A stretch of DNA of 64,000 nt from Myxococcus qinghaiensis (GTDB lineage: Bacteria; Myxococcota; Myxococcia; Myxococcales; Myxococcaceae), in NCBI RefSeq assembly GCF_024198215.1, contig NZ_JAKCFA010000016.1, positions 124,001 to 188,000 of the forward strand, in the 5' to 3' direction. The stretch's first letter is position 1. Each line of letters opens with the position of its first letter. Below are positions 55,658 through 64,000 of this stretch, one piece after another. Below the pieces are notes generated by a model that made no database searches, had not been told where the DNA came from, and was given only the letters and a program-made list of their open reading frames with translations. The position numbers were made by a program, and so were the translations under genes.

Positions 55658-55722
55658 GTCAGGGGCGGGTGAAGACAGACCCTCCCGAGCCTGCGTGGAG
55701 CTCGGGAGGGAGGAGCGCAGGG

Positions 55723-57330
55723 TCAGCGCAGCGGCAGGTCGAGCCAGGACGGGCCGCCGAGCGCGAGCGGCGCGCCGGTGGTGTTGGCGTCGAAGTAGAG
55801 CGGATCTTCGGTGTCGACGACGAGCGCGAGCTGGTGCCAGGCCGGGACGTCGTACGCGGTGGCGGGGAACACCAGGTCCAGGTCCAGCGGTGCGCCGGGC
55901 GTGGCGCCCTGCCAGCTCAGGGGCACGTGGGTGATGAGGCCGCCGAAGTCGCCGGCCAGGTCATACAGGTAGGCGACGACGGTGCCCGACGCCGTCGTCG
56001 GGGTGATGCGCAGCCGCAGCGTGGCCACGCCGCGGATGGAGAGGGCGCGCGTGGAGAGGGAGGAGGTCCACACGCCCGCGTTCAGGCGGTTGACGCTCGG
56101 CATCCAGACGATGGGGGGAATGCCGGTGAGCGCCTGGAGCCCGTTGGTGAGCAGCGCGACGCCCGCGTCGGCGGTGGTGTCGAAGCCGCTGAAGAGGGTG
56201 CGCGAGGACGTGGAGGAGGAGCCTCCCAGCGTCCCGGTGCCGTCGAGCAGGCGGATGGCGCCCAGCGCGTGGCGCTGCATGCCCGAGGACACGGCGGCCC
56301 AGTTCGCATAGCCCTCCACGTCGCCGTCATAGGTGCGCAGCACGACGGGGGCCTCGTTGCCGATGCCCGTGTCGATGCCGGCCACGTACTGGTCCATCCA
56401 GCGGTGCACGCTCGTCCACACATGGTTGTCCAGGCCGGCCAGGCCGGTGGCCTCGACGACGGCGTGGTCTCCGGGCGCGAGCTCCAGGCGCTTGGGGCCG
56501 GTGAGCTGGCCGAAGAACCCGGCGAGCTGGTTGGGGGGGAACAGGCTGTCGCCAAACGCATTCGCGATGAGGATGGCGGGCGCGTTCGCGTTGATGCGGC
56601 CCACATAGGTGGAGGCCGAGCGGATGCGGCCCCAGCTCTTGATGGCCTCGATTTCGCGGTTGGCGAAGTAGTTGTCGATGCTGGTGCGCAGCTCGGGACT
56701 GGGCCGGCCCAGCAGGCGCGAGGCGAGGTCCAGCAGGGCCACCGCCTGCGGCCTGCGCGTGTCACCGCCGTACAGCGACGCCACCAGGTCCGTCCAGCCG
56801 GAGAGCGCGGCCACGGCCTTCACGCGAGAGTCGAACCCGGAGGCGATGAGGGAGATGCCGGCGCCGTACGACACGCCCGCCAGGCCGATGCGCGCGCTGT
56901 TCGTCGGCGTGTTCGCCACCAGCCAGTCGAGCACGCGCGAGGTGTCGGCGATGTCCGCGGGCCCGCCCGTGTCGATGCCGCCACCCGAGGCCCAGAAGCC
57001 GCGCGGCGTGTACGACAGGGCCACATAGCCCTTCTGCGCCAGCGCCTTGGCCTGGGCCAGGTACTCCAAGTCATTGAGTCCCCAGCTCGCGATGAAGACG
57101 ACGGCGGGGTGGGGGCCGGGCGTCGTCGGCGCGATGAAGTTGGCCTTCAGCACCACGCCGTCGCCGACGGGGATGTCGACGAACTGGAACGCGGTGGTCG
57201 GCACCGCCGCGAGCACGGCGCGCACGACAGGGGTGGGATGTGGAGCGGCGGCGGCTCCGGCGAAGGGAAGCAACAACGCCAGGAGGAGGGACGGCAGTCG
57301 GAGCAACCGGGGGGCAAGACGCTGCGCCAT
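55723..57330 (-). CDS. Secreted S15/CocE-like hydrolase
   Basis: A 535-aa exported protein (signal peptide ending AGAAAA, ~30). The N-terminal ~330 residues are an X-Pro dipeptidyl-peptidase/CocE (S15)-like alpha/beta hydrolase (PAVVFIASWGLND; nucleophile elbow GVSYGAGI; GDSLFPPNQ; PGDHAVVE), and the C-terminal ~200 a jelly-roll domain as in that family (LRLRITPTTASGTVVAYLYDLAGDFGG). Substrate unknown: peptide or ester. ATG 57330 has GAGGTG upstream; the open frame to 57396 would run through an operator-like palindrome. Transcribed in the same direction as the eCIS genes but separated by that palindrome, so I regard it as an independent unit. Confidence 0.85.
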   Translation of the reverse strand: MAQRLAPRLLRLPSLLLALLLPFAGAAAAPHPTPVVRAVLAAVPTTAFQFVDIPVGDGVVLKANFIAPTTPGPHPAVVFIASWGLNDLEYLAQAKALAQKGYVALSYTPRGFWASGGGIDTGGPADIADTSRVLDWLVANTPTNSARIGLAGVSYGAGISLIASGFDSRVKAVAALSGWTDLVASLYGGDTRRPQAVALLDLASRLLGRPSPELRTSIDNYFANREIEAIKSWGRIRSASTYVGRINANAPAILIANAFGDSLFPPNQLAGFFGQLTGPKRLELAPGDHAVVEATGLAGLDNHVWTSVHRWMDQYVAGIDTGIGNEAPVVLRTYDGDVEGYANWAAVSSGMQRHALGAIRLLDGTGTLGGSSSTSSRTLFSGFDTTADAGVALLTNGLQALTGIPPIVWMPSVNRLNAGVWTSSLSTRALSIRGVATLRLRITPTTASGTVVAYLYDLAGDFGGLITHVPLSWQGATPGAPLDLDLVFPATAYDVPAWHQLALVVDTEDPLYFDANTTGAPLALGGPSWLDLPLR

Positions 57331-57379
57331 GGAGCACCTCGGGACTGCTGGGTAGAGGGGGCGCCCACCGTACCGATGG

Positions 57380-57397
57380 ATTGATTCGTCAATCAAT
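57380..57397. promoter_or_regulatory. Operator-like palindrome upstream of the S15 hydrolase
   Basis: ATTGATT-CGTC-AATCAAT, a perfect 7-4-7 inverted repeat 50 bp before the start, resembling operators of TetR-type repressors. A second small palindrome, CCTGTT-A-AACAGG (57412-57424), lies immediately after the ATPase stop. No regulator gene for either is adjacent. Confidence 0.5.
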
Positions 57398-57426
57398 GTT
57401 GTCTGGGAGGACCTGTTAAACAGGGT

Positions 57427-58815
57427 TCAACGCCCGGGGAGGGAGTAGCGGCCTTCCTTGTGGAGCTCGCGGCTGATGCCGTGGAGGAGGTCCTGGGCGC
57501 GAATCTCCTGGGGCTCGCGGACGATGGCCCTGAGGCACGCGTGGCGGAGGACGTTGATGATGGCGCCGCCGGACAGCTCGTGCTCGCGGGCCAGGCGGGG
57601 CAGGTTCACATCGGACGCGAGGGTGAAGGGCTTGTCGCGGAAGCACGCCTCCCAGAGGCGCAGGCGCTGCGCGGGGCCGGGCATGGGGAAGTGGATCATC
57701 GACTGGAAGCGGCGCGCGAAGGCCTCATCGAAGTGGGTGCGCTGGTTGCTGGCGAGCAGGGCGATGCCCGGGAAGTCCTCGATGCGCTGGAGCAGGTAGG
57801 AGATCTGCTGGTTGGCGGCGTGGTCATTGGCGTTGCGCGACTCGGTGCGCTTGCCGAAGAGGGAGTCGGCCTCGTCGAAGAAGAGAATCCAGCGCTGGAG
57901 CTGCGCGTGGTCGAAGAGGCTGGCGAGGTTCTTCTCCGTCTCGCCGATGTACTTGGACACCACCTTGGAGAGGTCCACGCGGAAGACGGGCATGCCGGTG
58001 GCCTTGCCCAGGAGCGACGCGGTGAGCGTCTTGCCGGTGCCGGGAGGGCCGTGGAAGAGGCTGCGGTAGCCGGGCTTGAGCTGCTTGCGCAGGCCCCACG
58101 TGTCCATCAGCGTCTCCTGGTGGCGTGCCCAGGTGATGATGTCCTCCAAGTCTTCGCGCAGCGGGCCGTCGAGCACCAGGTCGTCCCAGTCCTGGAGCGT
58201 GGTGATGCGCTGGGCGGGGAACTCCGGGCCGAAGGGAGGCTGGTAGGTGCCTCCGGTGGTGAGGCGCTCCAGGTACTCCGGCGTGAGCTGGAGGGCGGCG
58301 GACAGGGGTGGCTCGTCCGGGTGACGGCGCTCCAGGCGCAGCACGCGGCGCGCGAGCAGCGGGTGCTCGGGATGGAAGAGGCGGTGATGGGACAGCCGCT
58401 TGGAGAGGTCCTCTCCGGCGAGGAGGAACAGCGCCGTCTCGCCGGTGGGGAGGAAGCCGCCGTGGGAGCTGCCCGCGAGTCCGCCGAACTCGGTGAAGCG
58501 GCGGTCCAGGGCCTGGTTGCGGATGAAGAGCGGGTCCAGGGCCGCGGGCTGGACATGGGGCAGGTACGCGAGGACGAGCAGCAGTCGCTCGGGAGGCTGG
58601 AGCTTCAGCTCGCGGAGGACGTCGGAGTAGGGCGTGGCCTTCTTGGGGAGGCGGGGAGGAGGGAGTGCTTCCAGGAGGTCGTCGTGGGGCGGCTCTCCGG
58701 CGTGCTGCTTGAGGCGGAGGTCCAGGAACTGGCTGAACCAGGCGACCTCGGCGCGGATGAACCTGGCATTCGAGGCGGGAGTGGAGGCGGGGGCCATGGC
58801 GCTACCAGGAGACAT
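57427..58815 (-). CDS. eCIS-type AAA+ ATPase (Afp15-like)
   Basis: A 462-aa AAA+ ATPase. N-terminal ~230 residues are the mixed helical domain typical of contractile-injection-system ATPases (LDLRLKQHAGEPPHDDLLEALPPP; HPLLARRVLRLE). The AAA module has Walker A GPPGTGKT (256-263), Walker B FFDEAD (312-317), sensor 1 SNQ (356-358) and Arg-finger region FARRFQ (366-371). In Afp/PVC-type eCIS this ATPase follows the tape-measure gene, as here, and is thought to act in assembly. The start ATG 58815 overlaps the tape-measure stop by 14 bases; a second ATG at 58797 is possible. Confidence 0.88.
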   Translation of the reverse strand: MSPGSAMAPASTPASNARFIRAEVAWFSQFLDLRLKQHAGEPPHDDLLEALPPPRLPKKATPYSDVLRELKLQPPERLLLVLAYLPHVQPAALDPLFIRNQALDRRFTEFGGLAGSSHGGFLPTGETALFLLAGEDLSKRLSHHRLFHPEHPLLARRVLRLERRHPDEPPLSAALQLTPEYLERLTTGGTYQPPFGPEFPAQRITTLQDWDDLVLDGPLREDLEDIITWARHQETLMDTWGLRKQLKPGYRSLFHGPPGTGKTLTASLLGKATGMPVFRVDLSKVVSKYIGETEKNLASLFDHAQLQRWILFFDEADSLFGKRTESRNANDHAANQQISYLLQRIEDFPGIALLASNQRTHFDEAFARRFQSMIHFPMPGPAQRLRLWEACFRDKPFTLASDVNLPRLAREHELSGGAIINVLRHACLRAIVREPQEIRAQDLLHGISRELHKEGRYSLPGR

Positions 58816-61800
58816 AGAGGGGCTGAGGCATCCACGGATGGGTGAGGATGGAGATGCTCCAGGGGACCTGGTCGACGAGCACGTCGAGCGTCTTGCGCTG
58901 CACCTGGAGCTTCCAGCGGTCGTCGAGATGCTCCAGCCGGCCTTCGCGTTGGAGGAAGGTCTCTCGCAGGCCGGCGACGGAGGTGTTGGCGATGATGGTC
59001 CAGTTGGCGATGAGGGCCTTGAGGAGCCGGTCGCAGAGGGACTGCTCGCGCTCGGTCAGGTCGATGCCGCTGGGGACGGGAGTGGGAACGGAGAGGCCGC
59101 AGAGGATTTTGTTGAGGACGAGCAGCGGCTCGGGCGCGGAGGTGCGGCCGTCGACGAGGTACTGGAGCAGGTGTACCGCGCGCGTGGCGGGCTCGGGGTC
59201 CAGGTGGGTTTTTCCCGTGTCGTCGACGCGTGACAGGCCGAGCTCCCGGAAGAGGTGAGGGAGGAAGGGACTGACGAGGATGAGGCCCGCGTTGTCGACG
59301 TAGATGGGCGTGCCGCCGTGCTTCTCCTCTCCGAGCTTGAAGGCGGTCCGACGCGAGTCCTTCGAGGGACGGGAGCGCGAGGTGCTGGAGCGTCGCGAGT
59401 CGGGGCGGGTGGTGGTGGTCCACGCGGTGACGAGGGCGGCTCGTCGTTGATGGAGCAGGGCGCCGAGGCGCGGGACGGCTTCGTGTCGGGCGAGCTCGAT
59501 GGCGCGCTCAAGGAGGCGCTCGGCGGTGCTGCGCGAGTCCCGATGGCTGGGCTGGGCGGTGTGGAGGCGCGCGGAGAAGTGCTCGAAGAAGGCGGACACG
59601 AGCTGTTCCATCGTGAGGCTTCCACCAGGACGCTCGCCGAGAAGCTCCAGGATGAAGCGCCAGAAGGCGGACCGCTCCGTCAGCGCGGGTGTACCGGGAG
59701 GGGCGACCTCCTGCCACGCGGCGGCGAGCACTTCGGTGGCGGAGAGGAGCGCGGCGTGGACGTGGGGAGCGAGCACGGCGCTGAAGCGCGCGAGCACGGA
59801 GTCCGGAAGGCTTCGGGCCCAGTGTTCCTGGAGCCGCTTGCGGTGGGCATGTCGACGGACGAAGCCGCGGAGTACTTCTGGTGACTCATCCAGGAGGGAC
59901 TGGAGCAGGCGCAGCAGTGCGTCGTCCGACAGGCCGGCGTAGCGGTCCGCGCTCTCCGCGAGCAGGAACGAGAAGAGGGCTTCGCGGGCTTCATGTCCCT
60001 GGAGATTCGTGGACTGGGCGGCGGAGTCGGGCGCTTCGTCGGAGCTTGGCTCTGGCGATGGACTGTTGCCTGGTTGGGTCGTTGAGGTGTCGCGAGGAAA
60101 TGGGGTGGCGTGGACAGGCGCGGTGGTTGTTGGAGGCGGCTCGCGCGTGAATGCCGTGGGGCCGCTGTGTTCGTGCGAGGCAATTGGAGGACGCGTGGCC
60201 TCCGCAGTGGAGCCAGAGCCTGGATGGTGTGGCGCGGAGGCAGTCTGCGGTGGCTGAAGGCGTGAGTCCTCGCGGGAGGAGATGCGCGTGGGCCTGTCGC
60301 CTTGGAGTTCTGGACGCGCTGCTTCCGTCGAAGTGTTTGCCGCGTGCGAGGTGGCGCCGCGCGAATGCTCGCGATTCGTGGATGGCGACTGTTCGGCAGG
60401 AACAGTGTTGGACTGCTCCTGAGGAACGGAGGCTTCGGCCACTTCCGGCGAACGTGAATGCACGAGGCTCGCAGAGGGCGACTGCGCGACCTGGGCAGCG
60501 TCAGGGTGTGCCGGATGAGCGGACGCTTCTAGCGAACGTGAACGCCCGAGGCTTGCGGAGGGAGACTGGTCGGGCTGGGCAGCGTCAGACTGAAGCGGAT
60601 GCACGGATGCTTCGGCCACGTCGGGCGAACGTGGATGCCCGAGGATCGCTGACGACTGGTCGACCGGGGTGGTGTCAGGCTGAATCGGATGAGCGGACGC
60701 TGTTGCCACGTCTGGCGAACGTGAACGCCCGCGGATTTTGGAAGGCGACTGCTCGGCCTGAGTAGCGTCAGGCTGAATCGGATGAGCGGACGCTTCGGCC
60801 ACTTCTGACGAACGCGAACGTTCAAGATTCGCGGAGGGAGACTGCTCGCCCAGGACAACGTCGGCATTTCTCGGATGAGCGACTTCGTCCACCTCGGGTT
60901 GTTGTGAACGCTCCAGGCCCGCAGTGGATGGCTGCTTGGTAAGGGTAGCGTCGGGCTGCTCAGGCTGAGCGGAAGATGCATTCAACTCCAGCGAACGTGA
61001 ACTCCCGAGATCCGTAGATGGCGACTGAACTGGAGCAGCGTCGGGCCATTCCCGATGAGGGGAAGAAGCATCCCCCTCCAGCGAACGTGAACGCCCGAGG
61101 TTCGTAGAGGGCAACTGTTCGGCCGGAGCAGTGTCTTGCCCCTCCAGATGAACAGAAGAGGCATTCACTTCCGGCGAACGTGAACTCCCGAGGTTCGTTG
61201 AGAGTGGCTTGTCGACCCGGTCTGAGCCGGACTGCTTCGGATGACTGGAACCTCCGTCCACCGCTGGCGAACGTGGACGTCCGAGGCTCTCGGTGAGTGA
61301 ATCGGTAGGAGATGCGTGCTCCGCCAGAGAGGTGGGTTCCGCATCCGCGCCGGACGCAGGGAAGAGTCCGAGGCTTGTGGGAGGGAACTCGTTTCGATTC
61401 GCCGCCTCCGTCGCCTGGGAAACCAGTGCCGAGTCTGTTTCAGGAGCACGCTCTTGTCTGGAACGTTCCTGTATCGGCTCAACAAGCGCTGTATTCGTCC
61501 ACTCCGGCGGAGCGACTCCCTCTCTTTCCTCGTGCGCGCGAGCAGGCTCGCGAATCGCAGGAGATGAATCGACAGGCCCTCCTGACGGCGTCGCCGACGA
61601 AGTCGTTGCGTCGTGCACAAGTGACGGCGTGAGGTCCTCGATTGAGGGCACAACCTGTCGTGCAGGAACTTGCACCCCATCCGCTGCGTGAATGCTCGGA
61701 GGCCCAAGACTCTCGGACGGTGAGTCGGCCTCGGTACCCACTTGCCGAGGATGCACGCGCTCCGTCTCCTCTTCCCTCGAGCGTGCAGGGTCCAGCTTCG

Positions 61801-64000
61801 CCTCCACGAGTTCCGCATCGACTTCGTGCGTGAGCGAAGTCTGGATGCTCCCGTTGGATGGCGAGTCCATCGTGTCCACGAACCGAGGAGCTGGCTGTTC
61901 CGCCTCCATTTCGTGGGTCCGAGAGGTCTGGAGGCTCGCGAGCGATTGCGGGACCTTCATGTCCACGCTCCGAGCAGGCAATTGCTCCCCCTCAATCTCG
62001 TGCGCGTGTTGCATCTGGCGGAGCGCGGCGGTCCGCGGGTCCACCGCGTCCACGTGCCGAGAACGGATGTGCTCCTGCTCGTGTGTCGCTGGTGACCGGA
62101 GTCCGACGGATGCCGCCTCAGTCAGGGCCGCATCCACGGAGGCGGCCGAGGGCGCGAACACCTCTGCTCCTTCATTCCCCCACTGCGCCCGATGGACCAC
62201 GGTTGAAGGATGGGCAGGGCCTGCATCTGCCAGTGCACCACGGAACGCCTGAACCTGTTTCGCCGGCAACTGCCCCGCCGCCTCCCAAGCCATGACGGTC
62301 CGAAGGAGGAACTCACGGACCTCTCCCGGAATCACCGAGCCGAACAGTCGCTTCAACAACCGGCTGAACGCGCTCTGCGCCAGCGGAGCCGTCTCCCCCA
62401 GCAGCAACAGCTCGTGAAACACCTCCTGTCGAGCCCCCTCCCTGCCGCGTGGAAGGACTCGCTCCGGCAACGTATTCAGCGCCCCCAGCAGCGCATTCAG
62501 CGTGCCCGATTCACGGGGGCGCAGCAGGTCCATCGCTCGCTCAATCAGCTCCGGCTCGCTCTGTTCGACCAGCGCGGTCCTCAGCACCTCGACGTCGCGC
62601 AGCGCGAGCAGGAAGTGTCGAGTGTCCTCCGGAAATGAAACCAGCAGCGCAGCCAGCAACTCCGCCACGGTGGGCCCCGTCTGCCCTCCGAATCGGAGCC
62701 GACTCACCAGCGCCGACTTGAGCGCATGGGCCTCCCACCGGGACAGCTCCGCTTCAGGCGTACTCCGAGCCTCCGCGAACGCCCCCGCACGAGGCGCCGC
62801 CAGCTCCTCCAGGTCCACCGGCCTCCCATCCAGGAGCGCCGAAATCAACCGAGCGAAGAACTGCGGCTTGTCCTCCGCCCGAGCCACGAACACCGGCAGC
62901 GCCGAGCGCAGCGGACTCCCTTCATCGCCAGAAGGAGGCATCAGCCGCACGAGCAGCTTCGCCAGCGTCTCCTCCGGAATCCTCCGCACCGCGCGCACCA
63001 GTCGAGTCAGTGACCCTCCCGGCTGTTCCCACGCAAGCGCCCGTCGCTGAAGCGAGCGGGGCAGCTCCGGCAACGTCGCCACCAGGCGCTCCGCCGTCAG
63101 CTCCGGCATGCGCACGAGCGTGCCCCACGGCAACACCCCGTGCTGAAGGTAGTAGCGAAGCGCCTCCGTCAGCTCATACCGAGCCGACGCCGTCTCCGGC
63201 ACCGTCAGCTCCTCCGCGTCGTACTCCTCCACTTCCACGGCTTCCGGAACAGGCGGAGGAAGCTCCCGCACCAGCTCCCCGATGACGAAGGACAGCGAGG
63301 CCAGCACCGGGTGTCGTTTGCGCACCTGCTCCAAGCCGATGCCCAGCGTGGTGAGCAGCTCCGGGTACTCCAGGCCCTGACTCTCGGCGACGCCTTCCAG
63401 GAGCTGCTTCAGCGCGCTCTTGCGGTTGAACTGTGAACCCGCCTCCTTCACCAGATAGGTCAGCGTCAGCGACCAGAGCAGGCGCGACAGGCCGCGGTCG
63501 CTCAGTGGCACGACGGGCTTGACCCGATGGAGCGCCTGGAGGCTGACGATGTAGTCGATGAGGAGCGCCGCGTGCTTCGGCTCCAGCAGCGTGATGAGCC
63601 GCTCCAAGGAGCGCTGGTCCAACTGGAGCACCAGCCGGTCCAGCACGTCTCCCATCGAGGCATGCCTGCCCACCAGTCGAACCAGGGCCTGGGGGTCGCT
63701 CATCGCCACCTGTGCGAAGAGGGCTCCGAACGAGAACCCCGCGCCACCGGGGGCCCAGTACGGCAGCGTGCCGTGCAACAGGTAGTGCTCGAACAGCTCC
63801 AGCCGCACCTCCGCCTCGGTCCGGGGCTGCTCTCCCGAAGGCGGCGCCATACGCCGGGCCAGCACCGCCTGCTCCACGACCTCGCGCAGCCGGGCGGTGA
63901 GCCGCTCCTCCACTACCTGCTCGAAGTTGTCGAGCGGCACCGTCCCCAGGTCCACATCCAACCGGTCGATGCGCAGGTGCAGGCCCGGCACATCCACCGC
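58802..64000 (-). CDS. eCIS tape-measure protein, repeat-rich, partial
   Basis: At least 1732 codons; the 5' end is beyond the right edge (a GTG at 63997 is probably internal, as relatives have ~40 more residues). The N-terminal part has the contractile-injection-system tape-measure signature (LHLRIDRLDVDLGTVP; EHYLLHGTLPYWAP; ALRYYLQHGVLPW). The C-terminus has the conserved block VDNAGLILVSPFLPHLFRELGL, then NKILCGLSVPTP and ANWTIIANTSVAGLRETFLQREG. Between them lie ~600 residues of low complexity, including about ten imperfect 30-residue repeats (60361-61290). In eCIS this protein sets the sheath/tube length. Gene order tape measure then ATPase matches known eCIS; base, spike, sheath and tube genes would lie to the right. 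Confidence 0.85.
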   Translation of the reverse strand, partial: AVDVPGLHLRIDRLDVDLGTVPLDNFEQVVEERLTARLREVVEQAVLARRMAPPSGEQPRTEAEVRLELFEHYLLHGTLPYWAPGGAGFSFGALFAQVAMSDPQALVRLVGRHASMGDVLDRLVLQLDQRSLERLITLLEPKHAALLIDYIVSLQALHRVKPVVPLSDRGLSRLLWSLTLTYLVKEAGSQFNRKSALKQLLEGVAESQGLEYPELLTTLGIGLEQVRKRHPVLASLSFVIGELVRELPPPVPEAVEVEEYDAEELTVPETASARYELTEALRYYLQHGVLPWGTLVRMPELTAERLVATLPELPRSLQRRALAWEQPGGSLTRLVRAVRRIPEETLAKLLVRLMPPSGDEGSPLRSALPVFVARAEDKPQFFARLISALLDGRPVDLEELAAPRAGAFAEARSTPEAELSRWEAHALKSALVSRLRFGGQTGPTVAELLAALLVSFPEDTRHFLLALRDVEVLRTALVEQSEPELIERAMDLLRPRESGTLNALLGALNTLPERVLPRGREGARQEVFHELLLLGETAPLAQSAFSRLLKRLFGSVIPGEVREFLLRTVMAWEAAGQLPAKQVQAFRGALADAGPAHPSTVVHRAQWGNEGAEVFAPSAASVDAALTEAASVGLRSPATHEQEHIRSRHVDAVDPRTAALRQMQHAHEIEGEQLPARSVDMKVPQSLASLQTSRTHEMEAEQPAPRFVDTMDSPSNGSIQTSLTHEVDAELVEAKLDPARSREEETERVHPRQVGTEADSPSESLGPPSIHAADGVQVPARQVVPSIEDLTPSLVHDATTSSATPSGGPVDSSPAIREPARAHEEREGVAPPEWTNTALVEPIQERSRQERAPETDSALVSQATEAANRNEFPPTSLGLFPASGADAEPTSLAEHASPTDSLTESLGRPRSPAVDGGSSHPKQSGSDRVDKPLSTNLGSSRSPEVNASSVHLEGQDTAPAEQLPSTNLGRSRSLEGDASSPHREWPDAAPVQSPSTDLGSSRSLELNASSAQPEQPDATLTKQPSTAGLERSQQPEVDEVAHPRNADVVLGEQSPSANLERSRSSEVAEASAHPIQPDATQAEQSPSKIRGRSRSPDVATASAHPIQPDTTPVDQSSAILGHPRSPDVAEASVHPLQSDAAQPDQSPSASLGRSRSLEASAHPAHPDAAQVAQSPSASLVHSRSPEVAEASVPQEQSNTVPAEQSPSTNREHSRGATSHAANTSTEAARPELQGDRPTRISSREDSRLQPPQTASAPHHPGSGSTAEATRPPIASHEHSGPTAFTREPPPTTTAPVHATPFPRDTSTTQPGNSPSPEPSSDEAPDSAAQSTNLQGHEAREALFSFLLAESADRYAGLSDDALLRLLQSLLDESPEVLRGFVRRHAHRKRLQEHWARSLPDSVLARFSAVLAPHVHAALLSATEVLAAAWQEVAPPGTPALTERSAFWRFILELLGERPGGSLTMEQLVSAFFEHFSARLHTAQPSHRDSRSTAERLLERAIELARHEAVPRLGALLHQRRAALVTAWTTTTRPDSRRSSTSRSRPSKDSRRTAFKLGEEKHGGTPIYVDNAGLILVSPFLPHLFRELGLSRVDDTGKTHLDPEPATRAVHLLQYLVDGRTSAPEPLLVLNKILCGLSVPTPVPSGIDLTEREQSLCDRLLKALIANWTIIANTSVAGLRETFLQREGRLEHLDDRWKLQVQRKTLDVLVDQVPWSISILTHPWMPQPLYVSW
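60361..61290 (-). repeat. ~90-bp tandem repeats in the tape-measure gene
   Basis: About ten imperfect copies of a ~90-bp unit. The landmark GCGAACGTGAACGCCCGAGG (plus strand) or close variants recurs near 60446, 60533, 60625, 60717, 60808, 60906, 60993, 61083, 61173 and 61266. Encoded consensus roughly PS..LGRSRSPEV.EAS.HP, then QPDA....EQS. Period 30 residues; units differ by substitutions and small indels. Confidence 0.8.

Noticed and set aside
60361-61290. Regular ~90-bp repeats as a CRISPR array
   Set aside because: No constant direct repeat with unique spacers; units are coding and vary throughout.

Overview
The window is high-GC bacterial chromosome, most likely from a fruiting myxobacterium (Myxococcota, Myxococcus/Corallococcus-like). 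Evidence: a C-terminal MYXO-CTERM-type anchor (GGGCS, hydrophobic stretch, basic end) on the protein at 49470-53618; an IF-3 gene that reads in frame upstream of its first ATG to an ATT codon, like the myxobacterial IF-3 called Dsg; a Hanks kinase fused to TPRs; a sigma-54 activator; and many secreted lipoproteins with fused carbohydrate-binding, PKD, NHL and DUF4215 modules. No rRNA, tRNA, IS element, prophage or CRISPR array was seen.

Layout. 1-4921: an RsbQ-like hydrolase translationally coupled to a gene cut by the left edge, a large dimethylformamidase-like/NHL/PKD protein, and a chloroperoxidase-like hydrolase. 5239-12265: an eight-gene operon with almost every gene overlapping the next, encoding an Mrp-type cation/proton antiporter in the archaeal Mbh/Mrp order (E-F-G-[MbhD/E+B]-C-D) plus two extra NuoL/N-like subunits. 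12274-20140: a soluble-adenylyl-cyclase-like protein and isoleucyl-tRNA synthetase with a large insert after its KMSKS motif. 20343-25698: small regulatory units (TetR with DUF4345; ArsR with SRPBCC; TetR), a decayed CqsA-like autoinducer-synthase pseudogene, an Imm33-like protein and an O-methyltransferase. 25832-38577: mostly secreted or lipoprotein hydrolases and binding proteins (beta-helix, discoidin-PKD esterase, BNR sialidase fold, M35 metalloprotease), an SDR/LysR divergent pair, a beta-lactamase-fold protein without its catalytic residues, and a bestrophin. 38587-45658: a DUF6311 membrane protein, nitronate monooxygenase, GNAT, infC, and a sigma-54 activator followed by a textbook sigma-54 promoter driving a 114-aa protein. 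45669-57330: kinase-TPR, a DUF4215/MYXO-CTERM lipoprotein coupled to an OmpA/TSP3 barrel, and an S15-like hydrolase. 57427-64000: the end of an extracellular contractile injection system (eCIS) locus: the tape-measure protein (cut by the right edge) and its AAA+ ATPase.

Most noteworthy: (i) the eCIS tape-measure gene carries about ten imperfect ~90-bp (30-residue) tandem repeats; (ii) the sigma-54 activator, paired inverted-repeat upstream sites, GG-N10-GC promoter and small target gene form a self-contained circuit; (iii) the Mrp operon has three D-type subunits, the third lacking the key membrane glutamate; (iv) several operator-like palindromes sit exactly where autoregulation would need them.
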